From Gemmatimonadota bacterium (GTDB taxonomy: Bacteria; Gemmatimonadota; Gemmatimonadetes; Longimicrobiales; Gaopeijiaceae): a stretch of 49,916 nucleotides of DNA. Within the stretch, counting starts at the first letter, position 1. Each line of letters starts with the position of its first letter. Location of the stretch: contig JAPPGZ010000044.1 in NCBI GenBank assembly GCA_028874905.1, positions 26,276 through 76,191 on the forward strand, read 5' to 3'. Both the position numbers and the translations under genes were made by a program. The notes beneath the pieces are model-generated. The model was not told the DNA's origin. It was given only the letters and a program-made list of their open reading frames with translations, and ran no database searches. Positions 25,263-34,157 of this stretch are shown piece after piece.

Positions 25263-27080
25263 CTACGTCCCGCCCGGCCCCTGGCCCGTCAAGGGCCGCA
25301 GCTCCTCGCCGGGATTCACGAACCGATTCAATTCGATCCTGTACTGGCGGTCGTGGAGGTCCCGGTAGCGGCCGCCCGCGGCCATGAGCTGGTCGTGGTT
25401 TCCACGCTCAACAACCCGGCCTTCCTCGATCACCAGGATCTGATCCGCGCTTCGGATGGTAGACAGGCGGTGCGCGATGACGAACGTCGTGCGGCCCGAC
25501 CGCAGGGCCCGCAACCCCTCCTGGATCTGCGCTTCGCTCTCCGAGTCGAGACTGGACGTTGCCTCGTCCAGCACCAGGATGCGGGGATCGGCCAGGATCG
25601 CGCGGGCGATCGCGAGGCGCTGTCTCTGACCACCGGAGACCTTTACGCCACGCTCGCCGATCACGGTGTCATAGCCGTCGGGAAAACCCGTGATGAACTC
25701 GTGGCAGTGGGCGAGCTTCGCGGCCTCCACGACCTCCTCCCTGGTCGCGCGCGGACGGCCGTAGCGGATGTTGTACTCAACCGTGTCGTCGAAGAGGAAG
25801 TTGTCCTGCAGAACGACGCCCACATGCCGCCGGTACTCGTCCAGCCGGACCTCCGCCAGGTCCCGGCCGTCCACGAGTACACGGCCCGAGTCCGGCGCAT
25901 TGAAGGACAGCACCAGTCCGGCCAGAGTGCTCTTTCCGGACCCCGACGAGCCGACGAGCGCGGTCGTCGTGCCGGGTGGCGCGTCCAGGGAGACGTCACG
26001 GAGGACGGGCACGTCGCTGTCGTACGCGAAGGACACGTTCTCGAACGAAATCCATCCCTGGATCAGTCCGAGCGGCTTCTTGCCCAGGTCCCGGTCGGCC
26101 TCGGTGCTCATCGTCCGCAGTTCCCGGATGCGGTCCAGACCGGCGAAGGCCTCGGTGATCTGCGTGCCGATGCTCGCGATCTGAACCAGCGGACCCGCCA
26201 TCATCCCCGTGAGGATCAGGTACATGACGAAGTCGCCAAGGGTCATGGCTTCGGTGACGATCGCCCGGCCCCCGACGAGAATCATCACGACGCTGATGAG
26301 CCCGATGATGACCGACGAGAACGACGTGACGGCCGAGACTCCGGTCACCGACCTGGCCACGTTGCGCAGGAGCCGATGCGCCCCCTTTGCGAAGACCCGG
26401 TCTTCCGTCCGTTCCGAGGTATAGGCCTTCACGATGCGCACACCGGCGAGGCTCTCGCCGAGCCGGCCGGTCACCTCCGCGTTGATCCGGCCCCGCTCCC
26501 GGAACAGCGGCCTGAGGCGCCTGAAGGCGATGGCCATCGCGCCGCCGAACACCAGCAGGATCGACATCGTGAAGAGGGTTAGGACCCAGTTTACGTACAT
26601 CAGGATGGCGAAGCAGGTCGCCGACATGACCAAGCCGCCCGTCAATTGGACCAGCCCCGTGCCCACGAGGTTCCTGACCCCCTCGGCGTCGGTCATGATT
26701 CGCGAAATCAGGACCCCCGACTTCGTGGAATCGAAGTAGTTGACCGGCAGGCGCGCGACGTGGGCCTGCACCGTCTTCCGCATCTCCGTGATGGCGCGCT
26801 GGGCGGTCACGCCGAGTATCTGGGAGAGCGCGAAGGAGCTTCCCCCCTGCACGAGCGCCGCCGCGCCCACCACGAGCGCAAGGGGCAACAGCAGATCGGT
26901 CCGTCCCTGGCCGACTACGTCGTCGATCAGAAACTTCGACGATGCGGGCGCCACCAATCCCGCCAGACGGCCGATCACCATGACCAACAGACCGAAGGCG
27001 ACCCGCCGGCGATACCGCCAGATGATCGCCTTCGCCTCTCTCCACACCCTCGCCCGCTTCAGCTTCCTCTTCTCCGTCAC
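25263..27080 (-). CDS. ABC exporter, fused permease and ATPase (MsbA-like)
   Basis: Half-transporter of 605 residues. A six-helix membrane domain (about 25-315) with the conserved coupling-helix region is followed by the ATPase: Walker A GSSGSGKST, Q-loop LQDNFLFDDTV, signature KVSGGQRQRLAIARA, Walker B ILVLDEATSSLDSE and switch IAHRLST. It would act as a dimer to export lipids, drugs or peptides; MsbA-type lipid flipping is possible but not shown. The start is GTG 27080 with AAGGGGC upstream. About 70 bases separate it from the RdhA-like gene downstream, so they may share a transcript. Confidence 0.92.
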   Translation of the reverse strand: MTEKRKLKRARVWREAKAIIWRYRRRVAFGLLVMVIGRLAGLVAPASSKFLIDDVVGQGRTDLLLPLALVVGAAALVQGGSSFALSQILGVTAQRAITEMRKTVQAHVARLPVNYFDSTKSGVLISRIMTDAEGVRNLVGTGLVQLTGGLVMSATCFAILMYVNWVLTLFTMSILLVFGGAMAIAFRRLRPLFRERGRINAEVTGRLGESLAGVRIVKAYTSERTEDRVFAKGAHRLLRNVARSVTGVSAVTSFSSVIIGLISVVMILVGGRAIVTEAMTLGDFVMYLILTGMMAGPLVQIASIGTQITEAFAGLDRIRELRTMSTEADRDLGKKPLGLIQGWISFENVSFAYDSDVPVLRDVSLDAPPGTTTALVGSSGSGKSTLAGLVLSFNAPDSGRVLVDGRDLAEVRLDEYRRHVGVVLQDNFLFDDTVEYNIRYGRPRATREEVVEAAKLAHCHEFITGFPDGYDTVIGERGVKVSGGQRQRLAIARAILADPRILVLDEATSSLDSESEAQIQEGLRALRSGRTTFVIAHRLSTIRSADQILVIEEGRVVERGNHDQLMAAGGRYRDLHDRQYRIELNRFVNPGEELRPLTGQGPGGT

Positions 27081-27149
27081 GCCCCTTGCCGCTCCTGGTT
27101 CGTCTGCACCGGAACGAAGGGTAGCGGAGATGCCGGCCAGCCCGCTACG

Positions 27150-27204
27150 GCAGTCCGTGGATAAAGCCGCCCGAGCACCGAGAACGGCGACGCGCTACGG
27201 GCCC
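27150..27204 (+). repeat. Internally deleted copy of the 172-bp inverted-repeat element
   Basis: The left 41 bases (from GCAGTCCGTGGATAAA) match the two full copies at 33477 and 34025 almost exactly. The sequence then jumps to the middle of the element (GCGCTACGGGCCC), skipping about 43 bases, and the right half with its inverted repeat is missing. The end of the broken TPR reading frame (TAG at 27195) lies inside this copy. Confidence 0.7.
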
Positions 27205-28058
27205 CGGCCGTGGGGCCAGGGATCGCCTCCCGGCGGGTCGCGTCGCTCCCGCGTGTACCTCTCCGCCAGTTGGCCTGTTACAAACGCGTCGATTTCGCGC
27301 ATGTCCCTGCCGGAACGCTCCAGCGCCACCAGCAGGTTCTTCCGGAACAGCGCGTTCGCACCGTCGAGCGTGACGGCAAGCGCCAGGGGCCCGATGGCGT
27401 CCTCGAACCGGCCGTGCTCGATCAACAGGTAACCCATGTTGTTCAGCGCCCACACGTCTTCCGGGTCGACAAGCAGTGCCTCTTCATAGCTGGCGAGCGC
27501 GCTCGAGCAGTCACCGCTCTCGGCCTGGGCGCGGGCCAGGGTGCGCCACGCCGCGGACAACCCGGGGGCGAGATCGGTCGCGATGCCGGCGTGTTCCCGC
27601 GCCTCTTAGGGACGCCCAATCTCGATGAGCGCCCGCGCCAGGTTCACGCGGCCCTTCGCGTGATCGGGCATGTGCGCCACCCACGCCCGCAGGTGCTCCT
27701 CGGCGCCTTCCGGATCGCCGTTACGCCATGCCGCGATACCAAGCGAGTAGCGCTCCGATGGGCCGACCGCGCCGTCATTCCCCTCGGGGGCGTCCCGGAT
27801 CGGTGCAGACGCATCCGGAACAACGTCGTCCCGGCCCGGCGTCTGCTCAGTCCGGGTCGCCGGCGGCGTCGAGATCGCCGGGGTCGATTCCGCCTCCGCG
27901 ATCACCTCGATCTCCGCTGCCGCCACCTCGCCCACGGGCAATCCCTCGTCGTCGTCCACGCACGCCGCGACTCCCGCGAAAAACGCGAGCGCCAGTCCGA
28001 CCGCACTCCAGCGCAACAACGCCTCCGACCGATCCCGTTCCGTCGTCGTGTACTTCAT
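27195..28058 (-). pseudogene. TPR lipoprotein gene interrupted by an in-frame TAA
   Basis: A signal peptide ending in GVAAC (from ATG 28058, GGGAGG upstream) and a low-complexity linker lead into TPR units. The first unit reads through RVNLARALIEIGRP and is then cut by TAA at 27606-27608. The same frame continues with EAREHAGIATDLAPG, SAAWRTLARAQAESGDCSSA and NNMGYLLIEHGRFEDAIGPL, which are perfectly phased TPR repeats. A single change from a sense codon such as CAA would explain the break. It may be a real nonsense mutation, a sequencing error, or two chains with reinitiation. UAA is not a selenocysteine codon. The C-terminus runs into the deleted repeat element. Confidence 0.7.
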
Positions 28059-28260
28059 TTTCCGGCCTCCCGAAGCCCTTGCCCTGTGCCGCGGTCCGGA
28101 TCGCTCCCGGGGGCGGCCCTGGGCGGTTGTGTTCGGCCCGGAAAAGCGCAACGAGTGGGCCAATCGGCGCCCGGACTGCGTTTCCGGGCGTCAAGGCGTT
28201 GCGCGGGAAGGAGTTGGCGGCATGGGTGCGGCCTCCCAGCTCGTCGGCGCCATTCCTCAT

Positions 28261-28278
28261 CGTGTCCCGATGGACACG
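28261..28278 (-). terminator. Possible hairpin between sigma54-activator gene and TPR gene
   Basis: A perfect 7-bp inverted repeat CGTGTCC / GGACACG with a four-base CGAT loop lies about 47 bases beyond the stop of the response regulator gene. It has no clear T-tract, so it could equally be an operator for the TPR gene. The rest of the 266-base gap shows no gene I can support. Confidence 0.3.
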
Positions 28279-28324
28279 TGTGGTCGGCTCGGCCGTGGCC
28301 ACCGCACCACGTCGACGGACCCGG

Positions 28325-29716
28325 TCAGGTACCCGGGCGGCGGACCCCTAGCCTGTGCATGATCTTCAGGAGACTCGAATGGTCGGCCAATCCCAATGCT
28401 TGCGCCGTCAGGCCAACCTTCCAGTCGTGGGCCTCCAGGGCACTTCGCACGATGGCCTGTTCCGCCGCCCGCTTCTGCTCCCGAAAGGTACCCTTCCCGC
28501 CGATGGTCGCGTCGGCCGTCACGGTCTCGGGACCCTCGTCAGGTGCGCCACGCCGCCCCAGATCCGGCGGCAGGTGGTCGACATCGAGGAGCGGTCCGTC
28601 CGAGGCGATGATCATCCGCTCGACGGTGTTGCGAAGCTCCCGGACGTTGTTGCGTCTCCAATCTCGTGCCTGGAGCGCATCGCGGGCCGCATCCGATACC
28701 GGACGCGCCGACCGGCCGAGCCGTGGCGCGAGCGTTGCCGCGAAGTGGTCGGCGAGGAGCCCGATGTCCCCGCCGCGTTCCCGGAGCGGGGGCACTCGGA
28801 TCACGTGCACGTTGAGGCGGTAGAACAAATCCCTCCGGAACGTCCCGGCTTCCGCTTCCGTGTCGAGGTCCCGATGGGTCGCGGCCACGACCCTCGTTCC
28901 CACGGTGATGGCATCCTCACCACCCAGCCTGGTGATCTCGCCCCCTTCCAGTACGCGCAGGAGCCGTGCCTGCAGCGCGCCCGGCAGCTCACCGATCTCG
29001 TCCAGGAAGAGGGTCCCCGCCGATGCGCGCTCGAAGGCCCCCCGCCGTGCCTTGACGGCTCCCGTGAAGGCACCTCGGTCGTGGCCGAAGAGGTCGCTGT
29101 CCACCAGTCCTTCCGCCATGCCCCCACAGTTGACGGCCACGAACGCCTCCGCGCCGCGTCGGCTCTGCAGGTGCAGTTCCCTGGCCACCAGCTCCTTGCC
29201 CGTCCCGCTTTCGCCCAGGATCAGCACCGGGCTCGGAATGTCCGCCAGCCTTCCGATGGCGGTATGGAGGTCGATCATGGCCCCGCTCTCGCCGATCAGC
29301 GCCGGCCGCTGGTCTTCGCCCTCCAGTTCCTCAAGGCGTTCACGGAGATCGGTCTGGCGGAGCGCCAGCCGAACCTCGTGCACGACACGCTCCATCGGCT
29401 CGGCCTTGTCCACGAAGCTGAACGCGCCAAGTCGTACGGCTTCCACACAGCGCTCGAAGCTCCCGGTGCCGGTATACACGATCACCGGAACATCGATTCC
29501 CCGGTGCTCCATCGACCTCAACACGTCGAAACCGTCGAGTCCCGGCATCTCGAGGTCCAGGATTACACAATCCACCGCTTCCCGCGTGAGAATGTCGAGC
29601 CCCTCCGAACCTCCCGCCGCAACGCGCGTTCTGAAGTCCCCGAGGCGTCGCAGGTCGTACGCGTACTGCGTGGCCAGGGGCTTTACGTCATCGACGATCA
29701 ACACCACGGGATTCAT
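28325..29716 (-). CDS. Sigma54-dependent response regulator (NtrC family)
   Basis: 463 residues in three domains. The receiver (1-120) has the acidic pocket LIVDDV and phospho-acceptor segment VILDLEMPG. The AAA+ domain (about 145-380) has Walker A GESGTGKE and the sigma54-contact loop GAFTGA, with FLDEIGELP as Walker B. The C-terminal Fis-type helix-turn-helix reads QAIVRSALEAHDWKVGLTA. It activates sigma54 promoters when phosphorylated. ATG 29716 overlaps the kinase stop (ATGA), pairing it with that sensor; the 118 residues that the frame adds upstream belong to another frame of the kinase gene. Target promoters are not identifiable here. Confidence 0.93.
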   Translation of the reverse strand: MNPVVLIVDDVKPLATQYAYDLRRLGDFRTRVAAGGSEGLDILTREAVDCVILDLEMPGLDGFDVLRSMEHRGIDVPVIVYTGTGSFERCVEAVRLGAFSFVDKAEPMERVVHEVRLALRQTDLRERLEELEGEDQRPALIGESGAMIDLHTAIGRLADIPSPVLILGESGTGKELVARELHLQSRRGAEAFVAVNCGGMAEGLVDSDLFGHDRGAFTGAVKARRGAFERASAGTLFLDEIGELPGALQARLLRVLEGGEITRLGGEDAITVGTRVVAATHRDLDTEAEAGTFRRDLFYRLNVHVIRVPPLRERGGDIGLLADHFAATLAPRLGRSARPVSDAARDALQARDWRRNNVRELRNTVERMIIASDGPLLDVDHLPPDLGRRGAPDEGPETVTADATIGGKGTFREQKRAAEQAIVRSALEAHDWKVGLTAQALGLADHSSLLKIMHRLGVRRPGT

Positions 29717-31425
29717 CGCACTTCGTCTCCAGCCGCCCTGAGGACCAGTTCGATCCGTGTTCCCTTCCCGGCATCGCTCTCCAGGACGATCCGGCCTCCA
29801 ACATCCGCGGCCAGTCTGCGCGCGATCGCCAGGCCAAGGCCGGTTCCCTCGCGGCGGGTGGTGAAGAATGGTTCGAATACGCGGGCGCGCAACTCGGCAG
29901 GAATGCCGGGACCATCGTCTTCGACAAGGAGACGGTGTTCGGGCGGCACGGCATCGGGAACGCGCTCGACCCAAATCCGCACTTCGCCGTTCGTGTTGCG
30001 GGCGGCCGCGACGGCGTTTGCCACCAGGTTTTCGATCACCCTGCGCAGCGAAACGCTGTCCATCTCCACCCACGCGGGCTCGGTCCCGAGCATCGGAATC
30101 AGCCTGACCTCGCGCCCCATCCCCACCCTCGCCTCGAACACGGAATGAGCGACGGCGCGGAGATCGGAGCGTTCCCTCGCGCCATGAACCGCCACGGCCC
30201 GGTACTGGTCCGCCAGTTCACCCAGATAGTCGAGGCTCTCGGTCACGGTGGCGGCTCTCGCCTCGTACGTCTCCGCCAGCGCGCCGGACCCGGTCCGATG
30301 CGCCTCGTCCAGATGCCGCATCACGTTGCGGATCGGTATGAGGCCGTTGCGCACGTCGTGGTTGACCTGCCGGGCCAGCTCTCCCAGCGTGGCACGCTTC
30401 TCGGCGTCGCGAACCCGTGCCAGCCCCTCCCGGATCCGTCCCAGCATCCCATTAAGAAAGAGCCCCAGGCGATCCAGTTCACGTGCGCCGCCGCGCGTGA
30501 AGGCGACATCGAGACGCCCCAGGTGAACGCGTCGCGCCGTGGCCGCCAGCTTCTCCACGGGACTCGACAGACGCCGCGCCATCGCCATGCCGAGGAGCAG
30601 AGCAAGCACGGCCGACCCTCCAAGGGCGAAGAGAAGGGCGGTGTCCCAGGAGCGCACCATGGCCGCGAGCAACGGATCTTCCCACGCAGCCACCAGGTCC
30701 ACGGGCACGAGGCCGGTCCCCCCGTCCCAACCCTTCCAGGCAACTCGCGCGATTCGGCGACGACCCGGAAGCCCGGCGAGCTCCGGAGCGACCGACCCAC
30801 TCCCGCCAATCCTGCGCGGCGCCAGGCCGGCACCCGCGGCCGGGACGGCGAGCAGCGAAATCTCGCTGTCACCCTGCATGGCTGCGAGGTCGCCCAGCCC
30901 TGCCCCTACGATCGCAACCGCGCCGACCCCGCCCACATCGAGACGGCGCGCCCGGATTACGGCCGTAACATCACCGGTCGGAAGCGGCACGCGCCCCACC
31001 ACGGGACCGCCCACGCCGTCTGCCAGGCCGGCGAGACCCGGATCGTGCCGCCCGGCATCTCCCGGGAAGTGACTGGCCGCCAGGATCGTTCCATCGGGAT
31101 CGGTCACATACGTGATCGCGGTTCCGCTCGACGCGGCGAAACGTGCGAGCGGTCCCTGCAGCGCACCCACCGCCCCCGACCGGAGCGCGATCCTCGCCGC
31201 GTTGTCCTCGGACAGCAGGCCCTCCAACACGCCGAGGCGCCCGTCCAACCGGTCCATGTCGCGCTCCCAGCTCCGCACGATCCGGTCCACCCGCTCCTCC
31301 ATCCTCCGTTCGTTGGCCTCGGTCAGCCGGTTGGCGCCGACCGAACGCATCAGCAATCCCATGCAAAGAACCGGTACCCACGCGGCGATGAGCGCACCGA
31401 TCACCAAACGGGCTCGAAAACTCAC
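29713..31425 (-). CDS. Membrane sensor histidine kinase
   Basis: 570 residues. A membrane helix near 7-28, a periplasmic sensor region of about 235 residues, a second helix near 262-285 and a HAMP linker lead to the histidine-phosphotransfer box QVNHDVRNGL (phospho-histidine in NHD). The ATPase domain has N-box NLVANAVAAARN, G1 EDDGPGIP and G2 GTGLGLAIARRLA. The start is GTG 31425, overlapping the stop of the lipoprotein gene (GTGA), and the gene in turn overlaps the response regulator. It should phosphorylate that regulator. The NtrY-like arrangement is clear but the signal is unknown; the lipoprotein encoded in front is a candidate input. Confidence 0.92.
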   Translation of the reverse strand: MSFRARLVIGALIAAWVPVLCMGLLMRSVGANRLTEANERRMEERVDRIVRSWERDMDRLDGRLGVLEGLLSEDNAARIALRSGAVGALQGPLARFAASSGTAITYVTDPDGTILAASHFPGDAGRHDPGLAGLADGVGGPVVGRVPLPTGDVTAVIRARRLDVGGVGAVAIVGAGLGDLAAMQGDSEISLLAVPAAGAGLAPRRIGGSGSVAPELAGLPGRRRIARVAWKGWDGGTGLVPVDLVAAWEDPLLAAMVRSWDTALLFALGGSAVLALLLGMAMARRLSSPVEKLAATARRVHLGRLDVAFTRGGARELDRLGLFLNGMLGRIREGLARVRDAEKRATLGELARQVNHDVRNGLIPIRNVMRHLDEAHRTGSGALAETYEARAATVTESLDYLGELADQYRAVAVHGARERSDLRAVAHSVFEARVGMGREVRLIPMLGTEPAWVEMDSVSLRRVIENLVANAVAAARNTNGEVRIWVERVPDAVPPEHRLLVEDDGPGIPAELRARVFEPFFTTRREGTGLGLAIARRLAADVGGRIVLESDAGKGTRIELVLRAAGDEVR

Positions 31426-32525
31426 GGGAGGTCCCTCGACGCGGCTCCGACCACAAACGCACCAATCTCACCGACGATGAGCACGGTAGCTCCGCTCGCA
31501 GTGCTGCCGGCATCCCATCCGGCCAGTCTTTCCACAGCTTCCGCGTAGAGGGAACAGGGGTGCACGGAGCCGGCGGGCACCCGCACCACAGCGGCGACGT
31601 CGCCAGGGGCCCGCCCCGAACTCGCGATGCTGGCCGCGCGAACTGTCAGTCGGCCCCGGGCACCCGTGAGTTCGGCCAGCACCGCGGCCATCGCGTCGCC
31701 CCGCAACGCCATCGAAGCCAAACGCTCCGCAAGCTGCCGCGCAGGAGGGTCGCCTTCCGCATAGCTGACCGACTGGCCGTCTTCGCCGATCTCGCGAGCC
31801 GCGCCGCCGGTATTCGAAGGCGCGGGGTCCGCCGCGACGCTTCGTCCGACCGGCGAACAGTCCGCCGAAATCCTGTTCCAGTCGAGCGCAGAAAGGCGTC
31901 GGCTGCCCACCGGGCCCCATCCTGCCCAGTCCCCGCCCACCGCCGCGGACAGCGCTTCCGCGTCGGCCGGTTCCGATGTCCGCGGCAGCGCGACGAGATA
32001 GGCACGGTCGTACGCGACCAGGCGGACCGGGACGCCGACGGACCTCGCGTATTCGATCGAGGCACTGTGTCGGGTCATGATCCCCTGCTCGCCACGGTCG
32101 ATCGCGTCCCGCACGTCATGATCCCCCACGATTGCCGACGGGCCCGCCAGTCTCGGGTCCGCGAACAATCGTGCGATGTCCGGCGCAGGATCCCGGAACG
32201 CGATGCTCACGCGATTGCCCGAAACGACGATGTCCTCGACGCGGTGACCGATCCAGGGCGGCTGGTTCAGCGGCGGCCACTGGGCCACGAGATCCCTGCC
32301 CCCGAGTCCCTCCGAGGCCGGATCGAAGTCCAGCGTAACCACACCATCCGCGACCGCCCAGCTGGCTCGGCCGGGCCGCAGCTCCCCATCGCAGCCCAGG
32401 CGCAACAACGCCTCGGGGTAGCCCGTCCCGCCGTCACCGGCCTCGCAGCCCGGATTCGGACCCGACGGTGCCGACGCGCAGGCGCCCAAAAGCGCGCACA
32501 GTACAAGCCGCGTCCAATTGCTCAT
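31422..32525 (-). CDS. Lipoprotein resembling a family 5 solute-binding protein, first gene of a two-component operon
   Basis: 367 residues, with a lipoprotein signal (LVLCALLGAC, Cys 16). The mid-region reads HRVEDIVVSGNRVSIAFRD followed by FADPRLAGPSAIVG, a pattern like the ligand-binding lobe of peptide/nickel-type extracellular solute-binding proteins, and later LVAYDRAYLVALPRTSE. The whole is shorter than those proteins (usually over 500 residues), so this is either a reduced relative or an unrelated protein. No transporter is encoded nearby. The four-base overlap with the kinase gene suggests a sensory role, presenting a periplasmic ligand to the kinase. ATG 32525 gives the signal peptide; ten extra residues upstream are unlikely. 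Confidence 0.65.
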   Translation of the reverse strand: MSNWTRLVLCALLGACASAPSGPNPGCEAGDGGTGYPEALLRLGCDGELRPGRASWAVADGVVTLDFDPASEGLGGRDLVAQWPPLNQPPWIGHRVEDIVVSGNRVSIAFRDPAPDIARLFADPRLAGPSAIVGDHDVRDAIDRGEQGIMTRHSASIEYARSVGVPVRLVAYDRAYLVALPRTSEPADAEALSAAVGGDWAGWGPVGSRRLSALDWNRISADCSPVGRSVAADPAPSNTGGAAREIGEDGQSVSYAEGDPPARQLAERLASMALRGDAMAAVLAELTGARGRLTVRAASIASSGRAPGDVAAVVRVPAGSVHPCSLYAEAVERLAGWDAGSTASGATVLIVGEIGAFVVGAASRDLP

Positions 32526-32559
32526 GTCACATACTCTAACGATCCGGGCCACCACCGGT

Positions 32560-32571
32560 TAGAATCGACAT
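32560..32571 (+). promoter_or_regulatory. Possible -10 element for a leaderless sulfurtransferase mRNA
   Basis: TAGAAT at 32560-32565 lies six bases before the ATG at 32572, so transcription from it would begin at or next to the start codon. There is no ribosome site upstream of the ATG and the -35 region is poor. The same hexamer is the -10 of the strong promoter at 3237. Confidence 0.4.
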
Positions 32572-33477
32572 ATGCACGATTCCGCCGCCCGCTCCAGCCC
32601 GGGAATCCCGGGACCCGCCGTCTCCGCCGCCTGGCTGGCCACCCACCTGGGGTCGCCCGGCCTGGTGGTGCTGGATGGATCATGGTACCTCCCCGGTTCG
32701 GGTCGTGATCCGATGCGCGAGTTCGAGGACCGGCGCATTCCGGGCGCGCGGTACTTCGACATCGACCGCTGCAGCGACCCGCTGGCCGAGTTGCCGCACA
32801 CGGTTCCGGCCCCGCGACATTTCCAGAGGTGCGCGGAAGGGGCCGGCGTCTCGGACTCGTCCAGCGTGGTGGTGTACGACGGCTCCGGTGTCAATCTGAG
32901 CGCCGCCCGGGTCTGGTGGATGTTCCGCTATTTCGGGTTCGAGAGAGTGGCGGTGCTGGACGGAGGCCTTCGCCACTGGCTCGCTTCCGGACACGCCGTC
33001 CAATCGGGCCCCGCGCTACGAACCCTCGAAGCGGCCGCTCCCTTCACCGCCACTGCCCGCCCGCACCTCATTCGCTCGCTGGCCGATATCGTCGAGTCCA
33101 TCGGCGGCGGCGACATTCAGATCGTCGATGTCCGTCCGCCGGGACGCTTCGCCGGAACCGAGCCCGAGCCGAGAGCGGGTCTGCGTGGCGGCCACATTCC
33201 GGGGAGCCGCAACCTCCCCTATACCAGCCTTGTGGATTCCGGCACGGGGCTGGCCATCGGCAGGAACGAACTTGCGCGCGCGCTTCACGAAGCCGGCATC
33301 AATCCCGCTCGCGAGTTGATCGGCACCTGCGGCTCGGGGACCAGCGCGTGTGCCTTCGCCTGGATGATGGCCCGGTCCGGCCACGAGGACGTGGCGATCT
33401 ACGACGGATCCTGGTCGGAGTGGGGCGGACGCGACGATGTCCCGGTCGATACCGGTCCGGCTGTCTCCCTCACCTAG
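32572..33477 (+). CDS. sseA: Two-domain rhodanese, 3-mercaptopyruvate/thiosulfate sulfurtransferase
   Basis: 301 residues with tandem rhodanese domains. The N-terminal, inactive domain has DGSWYLPGSGRDP, FEDRRIPGARYFDID and VVVYDGSGVNLSAARVWWMF. The C-terminal domain has GGHIPGSRNLPY and the active-site loop CGSGTSA (near 253-259), of the CGSGxTA/S type seen in mercaptopyruvate sulfurtransferases. It transfers sulfane sulfur to thiols or cyanide in the cytosol. The stop codon TAG (33475-33477) is formed by the first bases of the adjoining inverted-repeat element, so the original C-terminus may have been changed by the insertion. Symbol given by family resemblance. Confidence 0.88.
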   Translation: MHDSAARSSPGIPGPAVSAAWLATHLGSPGLVVLDGSWYLPGSGRDPMREFEDRRIPGARYFDIDRCSDPLAELPHTVPAPRHFQRCAEGAGVSDSSSVVVYDGSGVNLSAARVWWMFRYFGFERVAVLDGGLRHWLASGHAVQSGPALRTLEAAAPFTATARPHLIRSLADIVESIGGGDIQIVDVRPPGRFAGTEPEPRAGLRGGHIPGSRNLPYTSLVDSGTGLAIGRNELARALHEAGINPARELIGTCGSGTSACAFAWMMARSGHEDVAIYDGSWSEWGGRDDVPVDTGPAVSLT

Positions 33478-33651
33478 CAGTCCGTGGATAAAGCCGCCCG
33501 CGCACCGAGAGCGGCGAGGCGCCGGGCCGGCAAGGCGCGACGAAGGGCCAGTAGCAGCGCTACGGGCCCGAGGAGCAACGCAGAGCGAAGCGGTCCGGCC
33601 CGGATGCATCGCTGCTCGAATGCCGGGGGGATTTTGTCCACGGGCTGCTAG
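33474..33651 (+). mobile_element. MITE-like inverted-repeat element, copy 1
   Basis: A 172-bp core (33477-33648) is bounded by imperfect terminal inverted repeats, GCAGTCCGTGGATAAA on the left and the complement of GCAGCCCGTGGACAAAA on the right. Here the symmetry extends outward to CTAG on both sides, giving 178 bp. It has no coding capacity for a transposase. Copy 2 at 34025-34196 has the same length and orientation and is over 90 percent identical by eye. The small size, inverted ends and repeated occurrence fit a non-autonomous transposable element or a large palindromic intergenic repeat. Confidence 0.75.
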
Positions 33652-33659
33652 CTCCGATC

Positions 33660-34157
33660 TCAGGTTTCCGGCAAACGAAGCCTGGTTGCGACGACCGTCC
33701 CGCGGCGCGTGCCCATGACCCAGTTTCCGGCCAGGAACGACTCGTCACCAGCCAACCTGAGAACCAGCCTGCCGGACTCGACGGTCGCGGTCACGTGCAT
33801 CAGGTTCGCATCCACCTCCACCCCGATAATCCGTGCCGTCATGCTTCCGGCCACCAACGAGCCCCGATACGCGCCAGGTCCTCCCTCGATCGACATCGTT
33901 CCTTCCGAAACCAGACTTTCGGACGACAGCGTCACTTCGTACTCGCCCAGCGGATTGAGCCTTGCCTCGCCGACAACCGGGCCGTGAGCGCAACCCCACA
34001 GAAGCGCGGCCGCGGCTGTGCCGAGCAGTCCGTGGATGAAGTCGCCCGAGCACCGAGAGCGGCGAGGCGCCGGGCCGGCAAGGCGCGACGAAGGGCCAGT
34101 AGCAGCGCTACGGGCCCGAGGAGCAACGCAGAGCGAAGCGGCCCGGCGCGGATGCAT
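33660..34157 (-). CDS. Small lipoprotein with start region inside the inverted-repeat element
   Basis: The conserved-looking part (about 120 residues from ALLWGCAHGP to the C-terminus VATRLRLPET) is a small beta-rich lipoprotein of unknown function with a lipobox LLWGC. There is no ATG, GTG or TTG between the hydrophobic core of the signal peptide and the edge of element copy 2 (34025). The first in-frame ATG (34157) lies inside the element. Either the insertion beheaded the gene, or the element now supplies about 44 codons including an arginine-rich n-region. Its stop at 33660 is only eight bases from element copy 1, so the gene is sandwiched between two copies. Confidence 0.55.
   Translation of the reverse strand: MHPRRAASLCVAPRARSAATGPSSRLAGPAPRRSRCSGDFIHGLLGTAAAALLWGCAHGPVVGEARLNPLGEYEVTLSSESLVSEGTMSIEGGPGAYRGSLVAGSMTARIIGVEVDANLMHVTATVESGRLVLRLAGDESFLAGNWVMGTRRGTVVATRLRLPET

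Noticed and set aside
27606..27608. In-frame stop in the TPR gene as a recoding signal
   Set aside because: The codon is TAA, which is not used for selenocysteine, no hairpin follows at a suitable distance, and the position in a TPR helix would not need a special residue.
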